This document shows, piece after piece, positions 41,704 through 53,881 of a stretch of 64,000 nt of DNA. Within the stretch, counting starts at the first letter, position 1, and each line of letters opens with the position of its first letter. This DNA is from Tetrahymena elliotti 4EA (taxonomy: Eukaryota > Ciliophora > Oligohymenophorea > Hymenostomatida > Tetrahymenidae): positions 309,484-373,483 of the forward strand of contig JH720366.1 in assembly GCA_000231825.2 (NCBI GenBank), given 5' to 3'. Made by a program: the position numbers and the translations under genes. The notes under the pieces are model-generated. The model was not told the DNA's origin and searched no databases. It saw only the letters and a program-made list of their open reading frames with translations.

Positions 41704-44700
41704 TCAACTATAATTCTTATCACCAAATATTTTTTTGTAAGACTTAACATATTCATCACCGCCTATATTAAAAAGTATAGATTATGTTATAATATCTGTT
41801 AATTATTAAGAACCATTTGCAGAATTTATATCTAGTTTAGAGCATTAACCACCAGTATTTTAAGAAATTTCTTCAAAATTTTATTTAGCTCCATCATGTA
41901 AATAAAAACAGTGTACAGGGATTTTTTAAAATTTGAGTTTTTCTAATTCCTATTAGTAGTAGGTGATCTCTGAAAATTTACTACCTGACCAATAAGTCTC
42001 ACCTCCATATTTTTCCCTATCTCTTTTAATCGCTTCTTCACTTTTAGAAGGAGCGTCACCTATTAAAATAACTTATGAAATATTTTTTAAGCTGTGCTCT
42101 TAATTAGCATGCCACAAACCAATTTCAATTGCCTCCTCATAATCGTCACCACCTACTGCCTTCACATTTTTAATGAATTCAATTAAATTATCTGGTTTTG
42201 ATTCCCATGTAGAAGATTGCAATATACCTTCTCCTTATTAATCATAATCTCTATAAACAGCAAATTACATTTAGAAACAATCTTCTTCAACACCACTTTC
42301 TTAAAGAACTCTTACCGTTCTAGAGAACATTTATTCTACTGTAATCTTTGCTTTATTTAGGAGATTTTACATTGAACCAGTAGCATCCATCAAACAGACT
42401 GTACGAGAAATACAAGCTACAAAATTAGGACCTTTATTTTGTTTTATTAAATGCTATATAATATCATTTTTACTTTCTAAACCCCTCTTTAAAGATTAAG
42501 CAAATTTTTTTGCATTTTCATGTTCATTTTGTATCTGTAAAATGTAATTATCATTGTCTTAGTATTTTAAATCAGCTTAGTTTTCACGTATCTCATTTAG
42601 TTTTTGGTAAAAACTATTATTTTATCTCATCTAATTTATTTATTGTTTATAATTAGCACCTAAGAATTTTTCTAAATCGTTCTCTAGTAAAACAAAACTA
42701 ACAGAGCCATCTTAGCCTTGACGTGCAGTTCTACCTAAGATTTAAATTTCTTCAGATCTTTCCTCTGAAAAAAAGGTAGAAATAACGTGTGTTCCTCCAT
42801 TGTTAATTACTTCTTAATCACGACAAAAGAAATCTGTTCCACGACCAAATATTTTACTAATTAAAGAAATCGAACCAGAAGTTGTTGAACTCTTGATGAC
42901 CATATTTTTTTCTGAATTTGAAATTTATTCAGTTATTAACTTTACACAGTGCTTTAAAGGAGCTAATTCTGATGATTCATAAAAAGATAACAACTTTTCC
43001 TATGTTTCAAAGAATATTAAAACAGCTCTCTTATCTATTTTTTTGTAAATTTAATCAACAATAATTTTGAAATAGTTATCTTAATTTTCAACATAAACAT
43101 CATCCTTTTTGGCGAATTTAAGCTTATTTTCTCCAAAAACACTAGGAATAAAAGTTTATTGTTTGATTTTATAAGTTTCTTCAATAATTTTCTTTTCATA
43201 ATTAGAAAGATGCCTTAATGTTCCTGTTGCACCAAGGATGTATTAAAATTAATGTGGAATTTGAGCAAATGAAAAGCTACCACATCTAATACCAATAAAT
43301 GTATTTTCTTTTAAAGTTGCTTCTGCGATTTTATTTCTTTCAAACTCTTTGTAGTGGATAAATAAGGTTTTATAACCAAACGAAATGTTAAAAGAGATTC
43401 CATCTTACTCTTTATATCCAATTTTTCCATCAATAGTCACTACATACTCATGTTCAAAATTTTATAAATCCTCTATCATTTCTTTTAGAGCTTCCTCAAG
43501 CAATTACTACCATCCTTTAAAATATTAGCAACATTTTTAGAATTCATTTGAATTCTTTGCTTTAAAATAAGTTAATTTGTTTAATCTTTCTTTCCAAAGA
43601 TAAGAAACTAAGTCTAAAATGGTTTAGTGTTTCAAACGAGCTAAAGGCGTATATACACTTCCATAAAATTATGAACTGAAAAATACATCAACTTCATCTA
43701 TTAATAGAATTTAAGGTCTTTTGTTCTTTCTATAAAAATTTTTATCTACATTATTATTTTATATCATGTTAATTAATCTATTACGGATATCACCATCTTC
43801 ATTAATGATGTTTTCACAAATTTTGGTAAATGGACCATATTATATATTTTTTGTTATACCGAGCTTCTCAAAAATTGGCAAAAATGATTCGTAATCTCTT
43901 GAACTAAGATATTCACTATAGCAAGCACAGCTTACATCAGCTCCAAATATGACCAATATACAAGTTACAACTGCTAAAGTTATAGATTTACCTTCTCCTG
44001 TACCAATTTCAATAAGATTATTCTTAAACTTATCATCATCTACTTCTTTATTATTTTATTAAATAGCATATCCCAATCCAAGCATTCTTAAAATGGAAAC
44101 AATTTACCCTGGATGAGGTTATAAAATAAAATTATCTTTTTGAACAGAGTCTGAATTTTCGTTATAATACTAGATGTTCTAAATAGACCATAAAGAAAAT
44201 ATTAAATATAATAGTTCTGGAATATTCTGCTTGATTTCATAGTCCCAATTAAATTATCCATTTTATTAGTTGATTATCTACAATTTTTTTATTTTTTTTA
44301 CGATATCCAAAATTATCTCTTCTTATGTTTTTTTTTTATTTTCAAGTGAATAAACACATTTTTTTATTTTTTTTTAAAATTCATTTTAAACTTTTTAACA
44401 CAAATCTTTTAATCTAATTTTGCTTAAATCACTACCTTAAATTTTATCAAGCACATAATCAATATTATGCTTTTAAGTTTTTTAGTTGAAAATAGCAATT
44501 GATTACCCTTTAAAAATGCCGTGTTCTGACAATATAATCTAACCTATCCCTTCTTATTCTCTTTCAAGTATTGTTGCCAATATTCCAATAAGTTTACCAC
44601 CTTTATTTTTATCTTATCTTAAATTAGTTAATAAATTGTCTATTTGTTTATGTATTTAACTTTTTAGAAGGTAAATATTATCAGCAATTTTCTTTATTTA

Positions 44701-47700
44701 TACAAGATTTTAAACTATTGTATTAGATTCAGATTATATATTAACAAAATCAGCATAATATTATACCTTTTTCATGATTGAATATTTATATTAGTCAAAG
44801 TTATATTACACGATTCTTTGAATTAATTAAAATTTAATTTATGAAGAAAGATTAAACATATTTTCATATGTAAAATTTAAATTCTGTAATTCCTCTTTAG
44901 ACAATAAACTACTTATCCTCATAATTTGATTTGCAATTTCTATTTCAGATTTTACTTTTTCTTCTATTATTTTAATACAATAACTAAAGCTATGATCGAC
45001 ATCAAATTTTAAAGATTTCAGATGCCTTTAAATTTTTTTACCTTGCTCTAAAACGAAGAGTTTTTCATCAATTAATTAAAAATATTCAATTTTTTAGTTA
45101 TCATAACCCTTTTAAAATTCAAATCTCGATATAACTTCAAAAGTATCTTCTAATTTTTATTCAATATATTTTTGTAAATCTTCATAGGTTCTATACTTTT
45201 GAATTTCCTCAAAATATTATTATTGTTTACCATCATGGTTAAAAGATGAGTAACTATTTTTAATGTCTTTCAAAAACTCATCTTGCTTTTTTAAATCATC
45301 TAAAGTATCTCCCAAAATATTAAAATCAAATTTTTTCAGTGAATTTTCTTATTTCTCTTACTATTATTTAAAATATTAAGAGAGAACAAAAAATAAATTC
45401 TCAATTTTATCTTTTAAATTAATTTCACTAATTAAATTAGATTACTATTTCATGGAAACAAAATTTGCAATCATCTCAAATCTCTTTCTTATCTCTTCAC
45501 TTTTTTCAACTGAAGAAATTGATTTAACAAATTCAATAGAATTATTTATTTTTTTTAAAAAAAAATCTTTTATTTCTAAAAAAATTCCTTTTAATTCTTA
45601 ATAATCTGAAAAATTGTCATAGTATTCATTAAATTTTTTTGAAATATCTATAGATAGCTTTATATTATCTAAATTCAGATAATTTTCTATAATATTTTTT
45701 AAGCTATCACATTTATCGACAATCAATTAATGGAATTTTCTTTCTAGATTCTAAAGTTTATTCACTTTAATGCCTTTCAAAAAACTTTTTAATTGCGTTA
45801 CATCTTTGATATTAGAAAGGTTTTCTAATTCTTTTTCATAATCATCTTCAATTCTTTTAATATCATTTCTCTATTGTTTTAACTGACCCTCTAAGTTTGA
45901 TTTAATTTAATCTGGTAGAAAATACAATGACTATTCAATCTTTTGTATAAGCTCTAGTCTTTCAGCATGTGTTTTTTATTTAGCTTCTGAAATTTCCTCG
46001 AATATTTTTTTTTAAATTCCATTTTATATTTAATTTATAGATTAAATATATTTCACACTACGAGCTTAAACCTTTGAAAGCTTTTCAAAAATGTATTTTG
46101 GAGGGGTGATTGAGTATTACTCTAAATCAATATCAATGTATTTTTTTACTACTTCTTCAATATGTTTATCAAGAAATTCTTATAATTAATCAACCATTTC
46201 CAATAGTGTTTCATAATTAATAAAAATACAACTTAAAATTTGTTTAATGCTTTCAATTTTCTCTTTATTATTTTCTGCTTCATTAAAATCATTTGCTATT
46301 ATCAAATCCTCTATATTTTTAATATATTTTTTTAATTTGTTTTAAATGATATCATAAATCTATTCTATTTTTAGATCAATCTAAAATTATTTCCTTGTTG
46401 AAGAAATATCCTAAGTATTTAATGAATTTAATGATTTGCAAGTTTCTGATTAAAAACTTACAAAATGTTCTTGTTATTTTATATCTTATGATATTTTTTC
46501 TGTAAGATTTATTTTTTCTAAAAAAGTAGGAAGGAGCCTTTTAGCATTTTATACTTTGTATAAATTTTCAGAAATAATTTTAATATTTTATTCAAAATCA
46601 TTATTGTTTAATGATAGAGAATTAGATTTTATTTTTGTGTGTCCTATAATATCATTGACAACGAAGCTAATGTTATCCTTTATGTATTCGAATGCTCTCT
46701 AACTTATCAATTTACCATCTAATTATTATAAATGAGCAGCCGCTTGTTAAAATTCTTGCTTTTAAATTAAATTAATAATTGTCAAATTAATATCTTTTAT
46801 ACCTACTGTTACTTTTGATTAAAACTAATTGTATAAAGACTAGTAATTATTTTGTGAATCTATAAAAAAATCTAGATAAGTCATAGCCTTAGCAATATCT
46901 AAATGAGATTTTATACTTTAATTGTTTTATGTACTAAGATACATTTCTTCATTAAGCTCATTTAAATAATAGGATATATTTTTTTTCCAATAATTTAGAA
47001 CCTCTCTTCCTTGTGTTATTTCAAATATTTTTTAATATTACCCTAAATCTATTATTTATTATAAATAGCTAGCCATTTACTGTGTGCATTAAAATGCTTC
47101 TTTCATAGGTATCTATGATATACTTTTGATTTTTTTAAAATTATCAAATAACTATTTAGAAATATTCTCTAAGTAATTTTTCAAGAAATTTTAAAGATTC
47201 AAATAAGCTTTGTTTGCTTCATCTTTAAGTATTTTTATCTTTTTACTTTCTTCAATGTAATTTAATGATTACTAGACCTAAAGACAATCTAGTTTTTCAA
47301 AAGAAATATTCTCGCCTTAATTAAGTTCTTATTTTAATTTATCTATTTCTTTTTACAGGGTTTAAATATTTTTAATACCATTTTTTTAAAGAATTTCTTC
47401 TCTTTCTTTTTTTAATTTCTTTGTTTAAAGCAAATTAATGTATCCATCTGAGATAATTTTTATTTTTTTATTTTTATCTTCTATCAAACTTTTTAATTCA
47501 TCAATTGTTTTACAATTCACAGTTTTTAGTATATTTTATTACGTTTCTTAAATTTTCTATTTTTTTTGTCTTTCTGTAAATTTACGATCTAATTCTTGCA
47601 TATTCTATTTAAATTACGAGTAAGCGTTTTCATATTTTACTTATTAACTTTCTTTTAAATTAGCTTCCAATTATAGTATATTTTAATTTAAAATCTCATC

Positions 47701-50700
47701 TTGTTTTAAGTTTTCTTAATTCTCAAAAAATTGATTGTAGTTTAAGATATTATTTTGCTTAAAATAGTTTTAAATAGATAACGGATGATAATATTACTTC
47801 TAGATATCCTGTAGCAATTCTAATTTTTTTTATAAAATAACAGGTTTGTCTTCAATGTTAAAAGTTAAATTTATTCTTTCAAAAGCATCAGAAGTAGATT
47901 TATTAAATTTACTCTCAGCTTTATCTTTAATGCTTTAAATTTATTAAAATTTTACTTCTAAACTCATCTGCTAAATTTAATTAAGATAATTCCATGCTTT
48001 TTCTAAATTTTAATAATTCGATAAATCAAAATCGATATCTAACAGTTATTCATACTTTTAGAAAGCATAATTAATGAATTCATCTTCAATAATTTTCATT
48101 TCATTTTAAAAAGAACCTTAACAAATATTGTCCATCCATTGTGCTTCCATAAGGTAATTTATGCAACTAGAAATTTTTTTATAGTTGACATTTTAAGGAG
48201 AACTTCTGAATGCTGAAATGAGATTCTCAGCATCTCTTCTTATTTCCTACATTTAATTAAAAACACTTTAAGTGGTTTAATGGAATAACTCTAAAATTCT
48301 ATCTGAATTATTTTAAATAGATTTAATTAATTTTATTTAATTTATTTTGCCTTCTATCTCTCTGAAAGATTTTTATGAATTGTTGCTTAGTATTTCGTTG
48401 ATTTCTTTACAAATTTTTTCAAATTTTTTAAATATCATTTCATTCAAATTACTTATTATATTTTAAATCTCATCTACAGAAATATGTTCTCTGAATTCAT
48501 ATATTTCCTTAATTTACTAAACTTCAGTAATTATTTATACCTTTAATTTTATTTGAACTATCTTACGTAATTTCATTTTTTAAAAAAGGTTCAGCATCAT
48601 TTATAATTTGATTTAATTGATTTACTAGAGATTAAATTACTTCATTATACTGTATTTTTAACTTTTTATTATCGAAATAATTATCATAGTAAGAGATTTA
48701 TTATTTAACTAAAGACAAACTAGATGAAAATAATTTGTAATTTTTGTTTTTTAAATCTTGGTATGCTTTATTTATTAATTTTCCCTATATCTCTAATATT
48801 TTTTACTATAAGTTGAAGTACTATTCATTTAATTAAGGAAATTACTCAGCCAATAGCTTTAAATTCTCAAATTTATTTCTGTATTCTTTGATACTATTTT
48901 AATTTAATCCTTTTTTAGTCTCCTCAAAAATTCTATTTAGATTTTGAATAAATGAATCAGACGAAAGTGTTTCTATTCCTTTATGATCTTCTCTTATTTT
49001 ATCTATTTATGAACATTCATCAAAACACCTTTAGTAATCTCTTATATCTTCAAGACTTAATCTGTTATTTTTTTCTAGATTTTGATTTATCTATTTTATA
49101 GTATTTTCATAGTTGCGATTTAATTTTGTTTTTATACAATCCATACTTTCTTCATAAATTCTATTTAACTTAGTGAGATTAAGGGTATTTATCAAATACA
49201 GCATTTCATCAAGTTTATATTTTATTAAAATAAAATCATTTCTTTTTAAAGCTGAGATGATACTTTACTTATGAAAATTAAGTTATTCACGTATGATTTC
49301 CTATGATTATTCTGTTATTGATACTTCAAAAACTTCCTCAGGATGTATAATTGGTTTTTTTTTTAAAATCTTATTGATGTATACAGAAGGATTTCCATTC
49401 AAAGCATTAACTATTTAGCCTTAGTTATCAACCATATTTTACAAAAAATCTGCTAATTATGTGTCTTTACTTTCCATAGAATTTAATTCAATACTTTAAT
49501 AGACATTTTATATGATTGTCGTAATATCTTCAATACTTTTATTATCAAATTTTGTATATAAATAAGAAAAAGCATTTAGATATTATTCCACTTTCTTAAT
49601 AAGACCTACAAGTATGTGAACTAACTTTTTTATCCCCTCTCCTCTATCTCCTATACTCAAACTACTTATAAGAATAATAGGTCTTACACTTCTACTACCT
49701 TAGATAGCTTTTACCATACCTATTCCATTTGCAATATCTACTTCAGCACCTGCTGTATCACAAAAACCTGGAGTATCACAAATAATTAATTATTCATCTT
49801 TTAACATTCCTAAATCTTTTAAATTTATTTTAACTGCAGTTGTGAATCTAGTTTCAGATATACAAAGTGGGCTAACAATTACTTGCTTTAAATTAGTATC
49901 TTTAATTTTTTCTACAACAGGACCAATATATTTTAAAGTTTTGCCATTTTAAAGTTTTAATTCTAATATTTTCATTTAAGATCCTGCTAAAAAATGAATG
50001 GTTGTAGATTTACCTGTACCAGTAGTTCCAAGCAATAAAAGAATATCTTTATCTTGAATGTATTAAGCAGTTTCTTCTGTTTTTTTTATTAAGCGCTTTA
50101 GTTCAGGGATATTGAGTGGTCTTAAATATTTTAAAAGTTTTTCAGTTAAATAAAAGACTTGCTCCCAGTTATAATTATTTATTTCATATTTAATTTCACT
50201 TATTAAAGATCTGAAATTTTAAATCTTCTGTTTAAAGTTATTTTTGTAAAATTTCTATTTATTCTGAAAGTTTTTATATATTTATTTAATTATTCATGCT
50301 TATGGATGCATTTCCAAGTAAAGTAATCATTTAATCAAGAAGGAGAAGAATTTACTTTTCTGAACTGTCTGGATATTATTAAATGTCTTCTTAAAGTGAA
50401 ATTTAATTTTTAATCAGCTATTTCATTTGAATTCTTTAATTTAGTAAGATACAATCTTCTTATTTTTCATTAGGCATTTACTATTCTAGATGTTCATTAG
50501 GTTCTTCTATTTTATTGTATTATTCATTTATTGTAACCAAATTTGTGTTCTCAGTTTGATTAGATAAAAAACTAACGTTTTATAGTTCAACATATTTTAT
50601 TACTTTATTTTATTATTTTTAGATATCAAACATTTTTTTTTCTTTCTCACCACAAGAAACATTTAGTTTTAGATAAATTGAATTCAAATCCTCAAGCTTT

Positions 50701-52148
50701 GAAAGTTCAGCTTATATTTTTGAAGCTTACATTGTTCTATTTTAACTCTCAAAATTTGAAATTTACTATTTTTTTTAAGTAATTTCATTCTCTAACTAAT
50801 CTCCACTTTAGAGTTCAAATTCTTCTAATCCTTAATTTAATTATTTCTGGAGATCAATTATTTTTTCTTCTTATTAATCAGATTAATTTCTGTTCAAATC
50901 TATGTGTATCTTCAACAAACTTTCAAGCTTTTCAAGTGATTTTTTTCTTTAAAAAGCTTATTTTATCTTTTTTTGCTTCTCCAAGGTTAATATTTCTTCT
51001 TTTTTTTTAGTAACTTCATTCTCCAACTCATTTCCGCTTTCCAGCTCTAATTCTTCTAATCCTTTATTCAGTTATTTATAGAGATTAGCAATACTTCTTG
51101 TCTCTTCATCACCCTAAATACTCTTCAACTCTAAGTAAATCTTAAACAAATTTTCAAGCTTTTCAAGTTATTTTTTTGCTTGAGAAGCTAATCGAGTCCT
51201 ATTTTATTTCTGAAAACTTAAGGCTTCCTCTTTTTTTTGAAAAATTTCACCCATAATCAGATTCCCACTTTACAATTCAAATTCTTCTAATCCTTCATTA
51301 AGTTGCTTCTACAAATTATCATGATTTTTTCCTTCCTCATTATCTTAATGATTGTTTAAATCTAAGTAAATTTTAAACAAATTTTCCAGTTTTTCTAGTG
51401 ATTTTTTTCTTTCAAGAGTTAATTTAATTCTATTTTATTTTTCAAGAGTTTAAATTTGCTAATTTTTTTAAATTATTTCGTTCTCTAGTGATTCACCACT
51501 TGGCAATTCTAATTCTTCTAATCCTTGATTTAGTTATTTTTATAGATTCTCAAGTTTTAAAACTTTTTCATTGCTAAAACTATTATCAAATACTTTGTTA
51601 ATCTGGGAAACATTTTCTAACTTTTCAAGTTATTTTTTTCCTTCTAAGGGTTAGACAGGCTTATTTTAACTTTGAATGATTTAAATTTCCATTTTTTATT
51701 CAACATCTTTTCCTTATTATTAATCTCCACTTTATAATTCAGTCTCTTAAAAACTGTATTCTGGTTTAGTGTAAATAGTATCTATAGTTCCATGCTTTTC
51801 ATCACTTATTGAATTGTTTCCTTATTCATCAATGTCATAGCATTTTTATCTTTAAATTCCTTAATCAATTTCAGTGACTATTTATTAGTTTAAACTATGA
51901 TTTGAAATATTATTTTACTAATTATTGCTCTTTAACCCTTAGTCTACTTCTTCTGCTTCTTTAAGTAATATCTCTTTTTCATTATTGATTATCTATTATG
52001 GTGAATTACATTTAGAGGTTTCATCATTTTACAAGCTTACATTTTCTTTATCATCCTATTCTTAGCCTATGCTTTTAAGCTTGTTTTATGTAAAATAATA
52101 ATTTTACTCTTCATCTCTTTGAGATTCTTCATCACATGATGGATTCAT
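41704..52148 (-). pseudogene. Giant GTPase / SecA-like motor / vWA gene, copy C, with two frameshifts
   Basis: The most diverged copy. It begins MNPSCDEESQ and ends KNYS. It has the same domain order, but the frame changes twice by one extra base: near 50211-50230 (between the N-terminal repeats and the GTPase) and near 48540 (in the helical region). Beyond each point the old frame soon meets TGA while the shifted frame continues the family sequence. G1 is GTTGTGKS near 50029 and G3 is DTPGFCD instead of DTPGFGD. The motor is intact in sequence: GTGEGKS near 44004, LLIDEVD, GRGTDF, GRTARQGQDGS. The vWA has MDATGSM near 42387, but GGDD replaces GGGD near 42155. It is either a decaying gene or an intact gene with two sequence errors in short A or G runs; unrecognised short introns are less likely. 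Confidence 0.7.
50660..51720 (-). repeat. N-terminal coiled-coil repeat array of copy C
   Basis: Equivalent points at about 50924, 51155, 51386 and 51617 give an exact 231-base (77-residue) period. Units carry KKSLEKLENLFKIYLDL then LQKQLNQGLEEFELQSGD. The constant spacing contrasts with copy B. Confidence 0.88.
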
Positions 52149-52482
52149 TTTGGTATTTTTTTCTCTTCTCTTTATAATTTTGTATGTTTTTTAATTCTTT
52201 ACTGCTATTTTCGTTATCAAATATTTTGATTAGTATTTAAGCAGGAATCATTCACATTTTTTTTAAATTATGTTGATATTCAGCCTATTTACTTACCCTA
52301 TCTATCTTTAGAATTTTTTTAAAGAAAAGGAAAATATGAATCTCAATTTAATGGGTATATTATAATAATATTCTATATCTACCATACATTTTAAAAAAAA
52401 AGTTTCTATAAACCAACATTTTTAATTAAATATCAATACATCAATTTATGAAATCCGATGGTTAATCCTCTCAGTTATTTTA

Positions 52483-52700
52483 TATTTAAATTAATAACAC
52501 TTTTTTCTTTACAATTTAATCAATTCATCATTTTTCACATAATTGAATATCAAATTGCATGATAGTTAAATAATATTCTAAAAATATTTAAATTTATTAT
52601 TTTCTCATATAAATATCAACCTAATCTTATTTCGTCTTTCATCTCTGAAAAAGTTCTGAAAATAAGGTATAGAAATATCATATTTTAGTACATCCCAAAA
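52483..52700. repeat. C-D spacer direct repeat, copy 1
   Basis: About 220 bases matching 52761-52980 with scattered differences. Shared landmarks include 'aatcaattcatcatttt', 'ataattgaat', 'attctaaaaatatttaaatt' and 'ataaatatcaacctaatct'. Offset is 280 bases. Confidence 0.88.
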
Positions 52701-52760
52701 TTCCCTATATTATTAAAAATTGAGATTAATTCTTTTTGGAAAATGTAAACATCTTTCATT

Positions 52761-52980
52761 TAACATTTAAATTAGTAATACTTTTTTCTTTAAATTTAAT
52801 CAATTCATCATTTCTCTCATAATTGAATAATCAAATTGCGTGATATTTCAATATTCTAAAAATATTTAAATTTCCTAACTTCTCCTATAAATATCAACCT
52901 AATCTCATTTCATCTTTAATCTTTCAAAAAGTTCTCAAAATAAGGAATTGGAATATCATATTTAGTATATCCTAAAATGT
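52761..52980. repeat. C-D spacer direct repeat, copy 2
   Basis: Second unit of the 280-base-offset direct repeat, about 0.6-0.8 kb upstream of the start of copy C. Confidence 0.88.
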
Positions 52981-53881
52981 CTTAGGTAATATTAATATTT
53001 TTTGACAAACTGATAAATATGTAATGATCTCAAATTTTTTGATAGATTTTAAAAAAACATGAGTTATAAAAATGTTCATTACTTTACTTTACTTTAATAA
53101 GTAAATATGAAGATCTACAAAAAATATATGAAGAAAAATAGTTGAAGTTGATATAGAATTTATGAAATCAGTCAATTAGTTAATTGTATTTCCCATTGAT
53201 CAAAATACTTTCTATACTTTTAAAAATGAAACACAATATAATTTAAGTCATGATTCAAACTGATTTTGATGCAAATCAATAGATTAATCTTTCTAATTTT
53301 ATTTGAAGTAAAAAAATATTTTATTTTCTAATAATACTCAATTTTATGTGTTTAATCAAAAAATATCTATTTATTTATTTTCAAAAAAACAATTAATAAT
53401 TATGGTACAAAACATAAATTACAACAAAAGGAAAACCCATAAATAATTTATCAATAAATATTTATAAAAATAAAGAAAATGAAAATAGCAATTATTTTTA
53501 AAATTACTAAATACTAAAATAATTGGTAGCATAAAAATATTAAAACTTTTTTTAATGGAATTGATTTGGAATTTTTAAAATATGATTAGAACTCCTCAAA
53601 ATAATAAAAGAGATTTTCAAACTTGAAAATAAGGAAAGCAATAAATTAAAATGTAATTATATTAATATGGTGATGTAAGATAACTTTTTTAAATGATAAA
53701 TAATTTAATTTTTGAATGATAGAATAAAATTTAAAAATAAAATCATATTAATCTAATCAATACAAAAACTAACAAACAAAATTTACTAATTCAAAAGGAT
53801 AAATTTATTTTCTTCTACTGCTTAACTATTTTTAAAAAAATCTAAAATTAATAAAAATCAAGTTTTTCTAATGATATATTT

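Larger units (their letters stand above)
52149..53881. other. Spacer between giant copies C and D
   Basis: AT-rich 1.7 kb upstream of copy C and downstream of copy D. It contains a direct repeat pair 280 bases apart and, near its right end, a short stretch homologous to the 3' flank of copy B. No gene was recognised. Confidence 0.55.
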
